Shown one piece after another: positions 35,168 to 46,129 of a stretch of DNA of 64,000 nt. The notes beneath the pieces were generated by a model. The model saw only the letters and a list, made by a program, of their open reading frames with translations. It was not told the DNA's origin and did not search any database. Within the stretch, counting starts at the first letter, position 1. The number at the start of each line of letters is the position of its first letter. The stretch covers positions 37,711,554-37,775,553 of the forward strand of contig OX485803.1 of the NCBI GenBank assembly GCA_950295325.1, written 5' to 3'. Source of the DNA: Polytrichum commune. Its lineage: Eukaryota; Streptophyta; Polytrichopsida; Polytrichales; Polytrichaceae. The position numbers were made by a program, and so were the translations under genes.

Positions 35168-35923
35168 CTAAGTGAAGTTGTTGACATTCAACAACACCTT
35201 TTGGCCCACCTCATTCTCCACTTCGCGTCTTCCGGCATTGACTTGCACTCCGTAGCACCTTCGGGCTTTCTCCACCAACAACTTGGTCATCTCCAAGACT
35301 TGTTCACCATCCTTGGCCAAATCCTCACCATCTTGGTTGAACTCTAGTGTTGAATGTGCCCCCTCGAGAGCTAGGTTAATAGGTTGGAGCGTATCCACTC
35401 CATAAGCCACCACGAAAGACCACCCCTTGGTAGCCAAGCGCGTGGCTACATTGCAATTACACTCCGCTCGACCCACATAGTCCGCCAAATCTCCTTGGTC
35501 CGCCTCCACCAAGTTCCTCAAGTATTGCTTCAAGACTCCATTCACATGCTCCGCTTTCCCATTCATTTGGGAATGCAAGGTCGTGCTTAACCTTAGTTTC
35601 ATTCCGACCTCCTTAGAGAAATGCATTGAAAATGCACTTGTGAACTTTGGATCTTGATCCCACACAATCACTTTTGGCAACCCGTGGTGCCTCAACCATC
35701 CTTTGAGAAAAGGCTATGCGGTCTCCAACGTGGTGGCGGTTTCCACAATCGGCACCATGTGTGCCAACTTGGCAAACCGCTCAACCATCAACAAGATGGC
35801 ATCATATCCATGTGACTCCGGCAAACTTGTGATCAAGTCCATGCACATACTATGCCATGGCGCCGACGGGATAGGCAACGGTTGCAAGAAACCGCCTTGC
35901 TTTTGGTAAGAGGCTTGGTTCAC
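35168..35923 (-). pseudogene. Gypsy integrase fragments
   Basis: The upstream piece has LPIPSAPWHSMCMDLITSLP and DAILLMVERFAKLAHMVPI. The downstream piece has VIVWDQDPKFTSAFS and LSTTLHSQMNGKAEHVNGVL. These are the D,D,E integrase core segments of Ty3/gypsy Pol. A frame change separates them at about 35700. A further shifted remnant (34984-35180), reading like RLELLPEIKVHPTFHVS, matches the usual C-terminal end of plant gypsy Pol. Confidence 0.85.
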
Positions 35924-36539
35924 TTGGCACTTTGATTCAAGCCTTCACAAAGTAGGCTATATCTTCCTTTATGCACCGCCAATGGTACCTCCATGATACC
36001 ATTCTATGGCGATTTTTTCTTTCTCCTCTAAGGCCGGCAATAGGACTATCATATTCCTCCTTCAAAACCGATAGCCTCTACTTGCCTTGTGGCACATACA
36101 CCCAACTTTGCTTGCACTTGAACAATCCGTCCACCAACTTAACCTCTTTGAGCACCTTGCTCTTGCGAAGCTCACCTAAAAGCTTTTGTGCTTTGGGGTA
36201 GTTAATTTACCCCTCCCGTATCTTGCATTACAAGTTTCCTTCGCCGGCACACATTAGCCACAAGGTTTGGATGGTTCTCATTGCTTGGAACTCTTCCGGT
36301 CTACTTCGCGCATCCGGCACCACATTTCCACGGTCCGGTTTGTGGATCAAATCCACCTTCATAAGCGCCAAACTATCATGCCACCGCAATGACTTGGCGC
36401 TCACTTGCGCTTGAATGTCAAAATTCTTTTAGGACACATTGTCCATATAGACCTTTGCTTTGTGCGACCCCAAATAGTGTCGCCACATCTTCAAGTAAGG
36501 CACTACGGCAAAGAAGTTGTTTGGCATGAGTTGGTTGTC

Positions 36540-37210
36540 TTCTTTGACAACCATCGAGCTTCATGCTCCCATATGCAATGGCCATCCATCTTAAATCAAC
36601 AATCCGCCATTGGCAAAGTCATTCACCCCCGTATGCACCTCAAAAGGTTTGTCAAGCTCCGCGAACTTGAGCACGGGCGTCTAAGAGAGCTTGCTCTCAA
36701 GCTCCCCAAAGACTTGGTGGCAAGGCTCCTCCCACTCTTGGGATAGCCAATTCTTCCACAAGTCGGATAAGGTCGGATAACCATCAAGCTTAACGCTCTC
36801 ATATGCAATGGCCATCCATCTTACGTTAACCATCCGCCAATGGCAAAGTCACTCGCCCCCCTCCGTATGCACCTCAAAAGGTTTGTCAAGCTCCGCGAAC
36901 TTGAACACGGGTGGCAAAGACAACTTTGTATTAAGCTCCCCAAAGACTTGGGGACAAGGCTCATCCCACTCTTGGGATAGCCCTTTCTTTCACAAATCGC
37001 ACTAGGTTCGACAACCATTAAGCTTAATGCTCCCATATGCAATGGGCATCCATCTCGGATCAACATCCGCCAATAGTAAAATTACTCGCCCCCATATGCA
37101 CCTCAAAAGGTTTGTTAAAGTCCGCGAACTTAAGCACGGGCGGCGAAGAGAACTTGTTTTTGAGCCCCCCAAAGGCTTGGTGACAAGGCTCATCCCACTC
37201 TTGGGATAGC
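36540..37210 (-). pseudogene. Triplicated RT/RNase H-like segment of the gypsy element
   Basis: Three near-copies with a period of about 236 bases (a GTATGCACCTCAAAAGG-type block at 36636, 36870 and 37097). On the minus strand the second reads ASDFAIGGWL, the start of the gypsy RNase H-like domain. Stops and frameshifts occur in each copy. Confidence 0.7.
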
Positions 37211-38029
37211 CATTTTCCTCAATAAGTTGAATAAGATCCTAGGAACCTTAGAAAACTCTCGAATGAAGTTGTGGTACTAATTGGCTAGGCCAACAAATGA
37301 CCTAAGCCCTTTTGAATCAAGGGCCAATTCTCCTTTTGGATTGCCTTGACATTCTTCATGTTCGTCCACCAACTTCCTTTGTCACCACATACCTCAAGAA
37401 CTCAATCTCTCGTTGAGCAAAGTTATTTTTCACTCCTTGGCGGCAATTTTTTTGGGCAACACATTGGTGAATACATCCTTGTATCTCACCAACATCACAC
37501 CAATGTTGTTTGGAGGAGGCCCATCTTTCCTAGCCTCCCCATACGTTCCTTGGATTTGCTCCAATTGAACCACGACCATTATGTTTTCTATTTTTCATTT
37601 GGTCCATTAAGACCAAATTCAACTTAGGTCCTCCTACCATAGGAGTCCTTGTCAATTTGAACTTCAATTCTTTGCCATTATGACACATCATAATGCACCG
37701 CAAGCATACCGGCTTGCACCTCACATCTATCATGTGAGTTTCAAAGAAGGCGGCCTTCACAATGACATGCATTTTATCTATTTCACATGGTGTGAAATTT
37801 TGACAAAAATCCAATGTCCCACATTGAAAGGTTACATGCATCGCGGCCTCCTTTGTCTCATGCGGTTCGCCCTTTCCAAACGCACCTTGGTGGGCTTGCC
37901 CGCTCTATCAATCGGCAAGCCCCAACTCCCTTGTGAGCTTTGGGCTCAAGAAGGAATGGCTTGCCTCTTTGTCAACCCATGAGACATTTCTCCCATTCAT
38001 TTGAGCCTCAAGGTACAAAAGACTTGGCC

Positions 38030-38370
38030 TCGGCTTAAGGCTACTAGCCTTGGCCACAATGCCATCGTCTTACATTTGGTCCTCCGCAACTTGGCTTGGC
38101 TTGGTCCGCAAAGCCAACTTTAAACATGTCGTCCGCGGGACAAATTGGTTTGGTGCCACAAAACCAATTTCTAATAGTTTGTCCGCAAAACAAACATGTT
38201 TTGCCTTGGTAGCACAAAGCTACCTTCCCACACTCCGTCCGCGGCACAAACATGAATTGCCTTGGTAGGACAAACCCATCTTCCAACATTCCGTCCGCGG
38301 CACAAGTATGATTTGCTTTGGAAGCATAAAGCCACCTTTCAACATTCCGTCCGCGGCACCAACATGTTTT
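38030..38370 (-). repeat. Degenerate ~60-base tandem repeat inside the gypsy element
   Basis: About five imperfect units with CCGTCCGCGGCACAAACATG and TTGCCTTGGTAGCACAAAGC blocks occupy the place where gag would be expected. No gag-like frame remains. Confidence 0.6.
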
Positions 38371-38822
38371 GCCTAAGTAAAATGGACCTAAGTAAAATTT
38401 TAGGTGTATCCTTCATTTATGCGTATGAATAGCGCACATAGGCCTTAAGAGGCCCCGGGTGCCTCATTACCACCAAATTCATTCCAACATCAATACCTTC
38501 CAAGCATTTCGTATTGGAATTTCAATCCAACATTAATGCCCTCCAAGGTTTTGGGTGCTTTCGGTATTCTAGGCCCCAAATGTTTTTTTTTTTTGAGGTT
38601 TGCGGGAGCCCTTTTCAAAGCGCTCCTCCATTTTCCTTACCAAATCCACCCTCATGCCCACCATTGCCATTAGAACCAATGGTATGGTCAAATTCCACTT
38701 GCACATGATCCTTGTTCCAATTTGAGCCTCACAACCTTTTGGGAACCCTGGGCTCACCATCATAACCCGCTTATTTGATAGCCATGCTTCCCTCAAAGTC
38801 CTAGCTCAAAAATTGGAACCCT

Positions 38823-38834
38823 GCTCTGATACCA
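38823..38834 (-). other. Gypsy primer-binding site (initiator tRNA-Met type)
   Basis: The minus strand reads TGGTATCAGAGC, two bases inside the 5' LTR. This is the standard complement of the 3' end of plant initiator methionine tRNA and fixes the element's orientation. Confidence 0.92.
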
Positions 38835-38836
38835 CG

Positions 38837-39809
38837 TGTCGCAACCCTTGCTAGCCCCCCTTGACAATCTTGCCAATTTTCGTTTCTAGCAAAGGTTACG
38901 AGCGCTAACCATTCGCATTCCGCCATGCTAATGGATAGCTCCTCTTACCCCGGACCAATAGTTCATAGGAGGGAACCAACCCTCCTACTTTGCTTTCGGG
39001 ACACACCCCTTTAATCGGTAACCAATCCTTAGATGTGGACTTCCATCCATGGAAGTCCAATCCTATGTTGATCATCGCGTTGCCGGAGCAACACTACAAC
39101 AACCCGAACCATGCTAGGCAACTATGGCCTCACAATGGGCCAAAGCCCATGGAGGCCGTGCCGTTCGGCCTCGGGTGGGTGAGGCCACACCACCTCACCC
39201 ATATAAGCCTCTAGGACTCTACGCGGGGCCCCTACCCCACCGTCAACCAACCTCTTGTCTCTCTACCAAGAGTTGGGGCCAAGTGGACATTTCCCCTTAG
39301 CCGCTGGGCGTAGAAGCCCCCAGCAGCTTCAGACCATCATAACTTCCTTGTATGATGTCTGATTCCAGCAACCAACCACTCCATCTTCATCTACGCTTCA
39401 CGTAGATGCCGATGGACTCCTCAGTTGCCCCATTCGGGCAAGTCTTGAGGAAGTTATGCCTGTTTGAACCTTGGCAGTCCCGGGAATCACTCCCAGGCAC
39501 TGCTGTAGCAGGGCGCTGTCCCGGGACAGCGCCCCACTCAAATGGCCATAACTCCTAGCTCACACCTCCGATTGAGGTGTTCTTGAGCTTTCTAGAATCA
39601 CCACGCCATGAGCTACGCATAACTCATGGCCTTACCCTTGTGCCTCTTAGTCTTCGTGGGTGGGAGGCGTTCCCAACGCCCGGGGCCCTCACCCACACTA
39701 GGATCACTTGGGCCCTCTCACCAACGGCGCCACAAGTCCCGGGTGTCACTCCGGGGTCCCCCTTGTGCCCATGGTGTTTCGGGCACTCCTCATGGAGAGG
39801 TGCGCGACA
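38837..39809 (-). repeat. Gypsy 5' LTR (right on plus strand)
   Basis: 973 bases, TGTCGC...GCGACA. It ends directly on the ACCCC duplication whose AC dinucleotide is the GT of the host intron in paralogue C. Confidence 0.95.
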
Positions 39810-41425
39810 ACCCCTGCCCAAAATGCTGCCTTGTTCAACCAAGGGTCAAGGTCGGCTTCCTTGAATTCTGGTGGTAGAAATCTATAAGAAAGCCTTGAAC
39901 TCGGAGAAGAGTTCCACCACCTCAACCAACGAGCTTTGTATTTGGCATCCATAACCGCTGGAATTATCTTTTGAAGCTTTTCCAATGTCATCTCTGGTTT
40001 AGAGAATTCACTGAAATGCCGATTGATCTGCGAGAAGAACAATATAGTAAAAGATAGGTAAATAGTATGATGATGGAAAGAGAATGATGTATCTACAGTA
40101 TAAGAAGTTAGAGTCTCACCTCTCCGAGGAAATCATCACCGTTTTTGGGATTCGCTATAGCCAAGTACTTGGTGAAGTCTTTCTTCGAAATGGCCTGGAC
40201 CATATTATCTGATGCCTCTGTCATCGCATCCCAAACACCGGTTGCAGTTTGGTCCTCCTTTGGGGTTCTTTCAATGTAGGCCCTAGCGGCTTCATCCGAA
40301 GCCATTGCAATCTCCCGCTGTAGAAGAAGAACAATATTTAGAAAGAGAACACAACTTCAAACCTTTGAGAAAAGAAGGTAATATAATCAATTATTGGAAG
40401 TAATTCTTACCCGGTATAGGAACGCAATGAACACTTTTGTTGTCAAGGTAAACCATTGATTTTTAGCCAGTTTATTATTCTTGCAGACATCGAACTCTTA
40501 TGGACTGAGGAGATCCTTGAATTTTTCCAACTTCATCACACCGAAAGAGCGGATGCGGTAAAGCTTCGCTGGAAGATTATTCTTTACGTGGTCATTTTCA
40601 GTAGACCTGAACATGGAATTCAAAAATTAGAGAATGAAAAAGAACAATATATGTATCAATACAGTTGGAGAAATATAATTAGGAAGATACTCACCAGTTG
40701 ATATCGTGCATGACATTAAGAAGTAGGCCCAGTTGGCCGCGTGGGTCTAAAATAATGCAATGCACGGAGATGTGCCATTCGGGATCCTCGGCATGATGAT
40801 TGTTAATATGTCTTAACCATGCGGCCAGGCGATGGTTACCTTCCCAGACCAAGAAAATCTTGCCAGAGAATTGCTTCAAATCAGGATCTGCTTGAAGTTC
40901 GTCTTCAAAAGACTGATTCGCCCTTTCCCAACATGGGCTCCAATCGGCCTTGACCTCCTCCGTAACATCCGATGACAACTCTTCGTTGTTGTACATAGAA
41001 ATGTACATGACTCGGTCCCCATCTCGATATCCCTTCACAAACTCCCGCTCTAGATGTTGTATCCCCATTTCACCGACTGGTCTCACTTTAGCCATTGATA
41101 TCATCCTACACAAGGGGACAAGCAACCAGGACTTCTTCAGGGGTTGAAATCGAACGCTGTTGATAACGTTGATGGAGTCCACCTTGTGCTGTGTTCGATG
41201 TTGCAATTCGCTATCTACAGCATTCGTCAAGGTTGAAGGGCAAGATGATGTTTGCAACACGTCTTGTGTTTGAATTTCCTGCCAAATGTCATGCAAATTA
41301 ATACTTGAACCCAACACTGTAGAAAGTGAAAACAAAATAATTAAATCACATAAAAATCATCTCAAAACCTTCTCATTAATAAAATACTATGAGAACAACT
41401 CAAACATCGTAGTCGGCCCTAAGTA

Positions 41426-41680
41426 TCACTTGCGAGCCGATCTACGTGAAGCACGTGTGTAGTAATCCCTAGACTCTCTACTAGTCCAAAGAAGGCGCTC
41501 CCTCCAAATACGCCTTGTGATTGGGGTAGTACGACGTGGTATTGTCGGGAGGCCAAATACGACATGAGCTGGCCTCCTCATCACCAAAGGTGAAGAAGGA
41601 GGAACTGGAGACGACGGTGGTGTTTCCAGGCGAGGAGACGTGGGCATGTAACCCGGCGAGGTTGGCTCATAAACCGGGTT
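41426..41680 (-). other. Small Pro/Ser-rich open frame, CTD-like start, uncertain
   Basis: The frame reads VYEPTSPGYMPTSPRLETPP and then turns into an Arg-rich tail (RRTTPITRRIWRERLLW), ending in TGA at 41426. The two YxPTSPx heptads recall the RNA polymerase II CTD. It lies inside the first intron of paralogue C on the same strand. It may be an orphan 3' exon of another A-family member, whose tails also have TSP-rich stretches, or chance. Confidence 0.25.
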
Positions 41681-42064
41681 GGCTCATAAACCCAAAATCT
41701 GCGTACCTGTTGCCATTTTGCTCAAAACAATCACCCCCGAAATTTACACAAAAAAAGGGTGTCGTTTACGGCACCCCCTGGGATGCCCCAGATCAGCGTA
41801 CCTGTTGCCATTTTGCTCAAAACATGTACAAATCTAAAGGAATTCAAAAAAAGAAGGTACAGTATGCATGAAATTCAACAATATTACATCAAAATACCTC
41901 TATTTCTTCTTGAGTAGGGTGAGGATCTTCCATCTCCACGTTTTGATCCGATGACTCCTAAATTACAAACAGTAATTAAAAAACACACATGAGAATACTA
42001 TATCAATGAACAGAGTCAAGCAAACCAAAAAGTCAAGCAACTCAACCAAAAAATGCGCAAATTA

Positions 42065-42670
42065 AATAAAGACCCGGGGGAGGGGGGGGGGTCGTAGGAA
42101 CTGCTTTCGGAGCAGAAAGCAGTTCCTCACCCTCCCTCATATCTCGAAACTGAAGTCAAAAAACGTCAGCACCGTCCTTTTCTACACGGCACACATGAGG
42201 AACGAAAAACAATATCACCACCGCAGAACCCAACATACATCCCAGATAATCAGCATCCCCTCTCTCCAATTCACATACCATAAATTCAAAATTCAAGAAA
42301 CTAAACAACGACCCGGGGGAGGGGGGGGTCACAGGAACTGCTTTCGGAGCAGAAAGCAGTTCCTCACCCTCCCTCAAATCTCGACACTAAAAAATATAAA
42401 CATGGAGAACGTCACCTCCACAGAGGTGGTCCTTGGGACACGGCACACACAAGGCACACAATGCAATGTCACCACCGCGGAACCCAACACATAATCAAAA
42501 TAAAACGCAACCCCTCTCCATATCACATTGAAATAAAAATAGACTTGCAAAATCAGCAATGACCCGGGGGAGGGGGGGTCACAGGAACTGCTTTCGGAGC
42601 AGAAAGCAGTTCCTAATCCTCCCTCAAATCTCGAAACCACCCTTTGCAATGGTTCACCGAAGATTGTAGG
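42065..42670 (+). repeat. Second hairpin family, three tandem copies (~245-base period)
   Basis: At about 42071, 42311 and 42561 there is a unit of GACCCGGGGGAGGGGGGG, then AGGAACTGCTTTC-GGAGCA-GAAAGCAGTTCCT (13-base arms), then CCTCCCTCAAATCTCGAAAC. The intervening ~165 bases also repeat (ACCGCGGAACCCAACA). A fourth copy lies at 44587-44712. Confidence 0.85.
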
Positions 42671-43473
42671 ATTGAAAGATCCTGTATTAAACATCGTGTT
42701 GTTTACTATTCAGTCCATAAAATCAGCAGCCGGCTATGATGCACCAGAGGACTTCTCTTGTTTGGGAAATTGGTATCGCAAGGGTCTAAGGATTTCTGCA
42801 CCCTGATCTGCATATTGAGTAGCACAGATTGTAACAATGAGCACAAATGGTATATCTGGATTTGTAACAATAAAAATTCACATTTGTAACAATAAGAATT
42901 ACCTAAGAATTATTACATTTGCACCAGAACCTAGATAGGATACTCGAGAATGTTATGCAGCCATTATGCTTCCCCAAGAATGTATTTCTACTACTGCAGT
43001 GATGACATACATATCTTTAATTTTTGTACTTCACAATCCGCAGATACCTACACAGCACAACAAAGCCTGAATGAATTTAAGGCAGCTGAGATAGAACAAC
43101 AGGATATATTAATATGATTCAAGAACCAAAAGCTACGTATTATCATACATCCTCAGTCCTAAAATCCACATTACTGTATACATTTGATGAGGAAGTAGAT
43201 CAGGATCACATCACATACGTGGGCATCGCATATAAGGAAAGAGGATCACATAACCCACAGTTCTACCAAAGCAGAGTCTTGTTTATCTCAGCTTGAGCTT
43301 TCTAAAGCCTACTGTATGCTAACCCAGCTTCATGGGAAATGGTCACTAGGATCTAGTGTAGTTCACTTTGTATATTGGAAAATCAAGTCACTGGGGAACA
43401 GAATCAGAGAAATCCCTCTACCTTGTATCGATGACCATGATGACAGTGTCTTCTTCAAAATAACAGTAGAATC

Positions 43474-44543
43474 CTACTTTTGGCGTTTGTAGATCTTTTC
43501 CAAAAATGATTTCAACACCAGCAACAAAATCAAGAGGTTCAGCATTCAACTCTTCACATGTGTACACATAATATTACCATATTACATCAACAAACCTTGA
43601 TATCAAGACTTCAAAGAGATTTATAGCATTAAGACTGACTGAAACAAAGGATAAATTCAAGTTTGGCAATACTTGACAGAAATTTGGATGAGGAACCAGC
43701 AAACAATCACATACTTGAAGGGCTGGGTCATCTTGTTTCTTAATGTCAGCAATGAGCTTGGTGTAGCTATCTCGTTCGAAATCCTCAAACACTCTCTGAA
43801 AGATGCACAAGTATATCACTGTTGAATCAAAACATTACATCTTTGAACCGGGAAACAGTATAATGTTGGAACAGAAGCACAGATATTTCATACACTTGTG
43901 TGCCTTGATAGTTGATGCACTTAACCATCACTTCGATTGGAGTTTCTATACCCAGTTTTAGTAGAGACAAACTACAGTAATAGCTAGATAAAGTCTACTT
44001 ACCTGAAGTTCCAGCTCATTGTACAGTTGTTTCACTTCCGCCACACAAGAGTGGTCTGCCTTGCCATACTTTTCCTGATGTGATAAAACATATTTACATT
44101 TTACTTAAGATTATGAAGTTTTACAATTGTCAGAAAATAAATATTTCAAACCCTGGTGCTTTCACATCTTAATTCCTGAACGTGCAGGATATTTGCAAAG
44201 CACATTATACTAAAAATATAAATCAACAAGATTATTACCTTCAGGAGCTTCTTCTGGGACTCGTTGGCCCGCTTGAGTGCTTGCACAATCAACCAAGAGC
44301 ACTTGGTGTCTTCAATGTCAGTTCCAATCTGCAAAAGCACTCACGAGAATGTCACGTTATCATCCACTCCAACATGTTGCTAGAAGTAAATAAGAGGCAC
44401 TGACTTTCTGAATGAGCTTTCAATTCGGTCTTGCTTGACCGAAGTACATGACATCAACTCTATACAATAACTAGAAATACATGCAGGAGTCTACTAACCT
44501 TTCCAATCACTTCAGGAGCACCATAGCAGTCCAGATAATCATC
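43474..44543 (-). pseudogene. FPS: Farnesyl diphosphate synthase, last exons only
   Basis: Five exons encode the C-terminal part: 44499-44543 (DDYLDCYGAPEVIGK, the second aspartate-rich motif), about 44241-44328 ([20 protein letters not shown]), about 44000-44075 (KYGKADHSCVAEVKQLYNEL), about 43716-43796 (RVFEDFERDSYTKLIADIKK) and a final exon ending VLKSFLEKIYKRQK with stop at 43474-43476. Farnesyl diphosphate synthase condenses isoprenyl diphosphates to FPP in the cytosol for sterols and sesquiterpenes. Junctions are GT-AG and no break is seen inside these exons. The upstream exons with the first DDxxD motif and the YFQVQ segment are not found; a hairpin repeat (44587-44712) and then DUF247 DNA follow. 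It is most likely a truncated copy, though distant 5' exons cannot be excluded. Confidence 0.8.
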
Positions 44544-44586
44544 CTGCAAACAAACATGTTTCAGTAAAACATGTCCGGTAAAACAT

Positions 44587-44712
44587 TGCAAAATCAGCAA
44601 TGACCCGGGGGAGGGGGGGTCACAGGAACTGCTTTCGGAGCAGAAAGCAATTCCTAACCCTCCCTCAAATCTCGAAACCACCCTTTGCAATGGTTCACCG
44701 AAGATTGTAGTT
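44587..44712 (+). repeat. Second hairpin family, fourth copy
   Basis: It is nearly identical over about 126 bases to 42546-42670 (TTGCAAAATCAGCAATGACC through AATGGTTCACCGAAGATTGT), with G to A in one hairpin arm (AAAGCAATTCCT). It lies in the intron just upstream of the first visible synthase exon. Confidence 0.85.
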
Positions 44713-46129
44713 ACTTAGTAAAATGATTAGAGTTTGGTCATATAGTTTAGTCTTGCATTGGCATTTGTGTACAAGAGGATCCATCTACCGCTCTTCAATC
44801 GACGTTTTTTTTCCAATGTGAAGCTACTCTCTTTCTCACTACTTAAGGTGAGTCACATCGTAAAGGGCGCCGTGCAGGGACCTCATTCTTGCAGAGGCCC
44901 TCCGACTTCACCTACCTGGAGCCACGTTGCTTAATCCTCGCTTGGTTCAAGCTGTCTTATGGTTTACACGGGATCGAAGATTTCCAGTGACCGGCTCTAG
45001 GTTGTTTGATCAGGTATGGCCTATCTTCTTCTTGCACTTGTGCTTCAATAGCTTTGCCAAGCTCTGTAATGGTCCTGTTTTTTTCGTTTGATATGAATTG
45101 TAATATTCTAGTCATCCTTTGAGGTCATTTAAGACTGTATCTCGAGGTATTTGGGTTGCCTTTGCATCCTTGTTGCGGATGATTTGTAGATCTGTTTGAT
45201 GCAGTCTTGTCCGTCGGAAATCTTCACGACCTTCCAATATTTCTATTCCCGTTGACATTGTCGATGTGTGCGGCTGGAGTTGTTTACGTGAGGTCCTCTT
45301 TGGTTTCCGTTTAGTAAAGAACTTGGTGGTTTTCAAGGATCTCCGTGCTTGCGGTTTGCATACTTGGGAGGGTAAAATGTTCTAGTGACCGAGTCATTTT
45401 TGGCAATTTTCTGATAATAGTCAATCCTCGTCTATGTCACAGAGATATTGATGGTTTTTTTTGTGGCTGGCAACCTATATTGGGACCCAGGAATACGAAC
45501 GAATGTATGATTGTGAACTTGGATAGGTCTAAACAAAAGTTTTGAATGGATGCAATCAAGAGTGCAACTGCCAGTGGGAGGATTACTCATCCCATTTGAA
45601 CGGTTGTACGGAGTGACATTGCAATCCAATTCCAACACACATTCTTGGAGTGCAGGAACTCTAATGACTTGTATCCACAAAAAGAACGGTGTCGCTAAAG
45701 CATTGGAAACGCACGCTGTAACAATGTTGCATTGTTATCCATACATTTCCGTGGCCAATGTGTTGTTATTTTCGTAATATGTAGTAGTTCTCGATTTTTG
45801 AAAGTCTGCCTTATATCTTCAACTTTTACATAGCTTCCGCAATCCACTTTCTAATGTCTATACCAACATCTTTGTCAACATAGGCAGAATGTTATCTGGA
45901 ACCCCTTTTCCCTTCTTCTGTACGCTGAACACTTCTCATGGCATGAAGCTGAAAATTCTAGTGACATATGTGTAATGGTGTCTAACAGGAGCCTCACTAG
46001 TTCACACTGAGTACCATATATTGACGATTCCCAAGGCGTAAGGATTTGCAAAGCTTTCAGACCAGAAGGAGCTATTAGTTGGTACGGCTTTCTGAATATA
46101 CTTTCTCGACTGATTTTCTGATCGAAACA
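44713..46129. other. Intergenic or 5' leader region of the DUF247 gene
   Basis: No protein-like frame was recognised. It begins with the 26-base sequence starting ACTTAGTAAAATGATTAG that recurs at 48213-48238, on the far side of the DUF247 gene. Confidence 0.4.

Larger units (their letters stand above)
32953..39809 (-). mobile_element. Ty3/gypsy LTR retrotransposon, 6857 bases, defective
   Basis: Two 973-base LTRs (TGTCGC...GCGACA) flank a decayed interior, with the target duplication ACCCC at 32948-32952 and 39810-39814. The primer-binding site next to the right LTR and a purine tract next to the left LTR place the element on the minus strand. Only one LTR difference was noticed (33552 A against 39436 G), so insertion is recent. 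Yet the interior carries many stops and frameshifts: integrase pieces at 35168-35923, triplicated RNase H-like pieces at 36540-37210, and a protease/gag-like piece near 37530-37841. Mobilisation in trans by a complete relative is the simplest explanation. Confidence 0.92.
30388..41957 (-). pseudogene. Paralogue C: ParB-like plus methyltransferase-like gene, broken and split by a gypsy element
   Basis: The exons are 41898-41957, 40695-41278, 40411-40606, 40120-40317, 39812-40027, 32613-32854, 31823-32513, 31381-31734, 31026-31281, 30753-30940 and about 30388-30643. Internal exon lengths match gene A (196, 198 and 242 bases identical). It shows the VRPVGEMGIQHLEREF and VWEGNHRLAAWLRHINNHH ParB-like blocks, WLRWWNSS, LIIADIPENLPVP, PWRGPREKTPLF and GDIVLDWKAG joined to ATIKACQEIGRHVVAF. 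In-frame stops occur at 40498-40500 (TAA), 32789-32791 (TAG), 32144-32146 (TAA) and 31534-31536 (TAA), and the last junction does not keep phase. The motif-I exon must use GTAACC, as the paralogous donor position reads GA. The gypsy element begins two bases into the intron after exon 39812-40027. Confidence 0.75.

Noticed and set aside
32144-40500. Nuclear reassignment of TAA/TAG to sense codons
   Set aside because: TAG, TAA and TGA all act as normal ends of other genes here (gene A, the 24366 frame, DUF247, the synthase), so the internal stops are better read as mutations.
41426-41680. Genuine RNA polymerase II CTD fragment
   Set aside because: Only two heptads, followed by an unrelated Arg-rich tail; no RPB1 sequence is nearby.
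43474-44543. Complete functional farnesyl diphosphate synthase
   Set aside because: Only the second aspartate-rich motif and C-terminal exons are present; the first DDxxD and the exons before it were not found up to the DUF247 gene.
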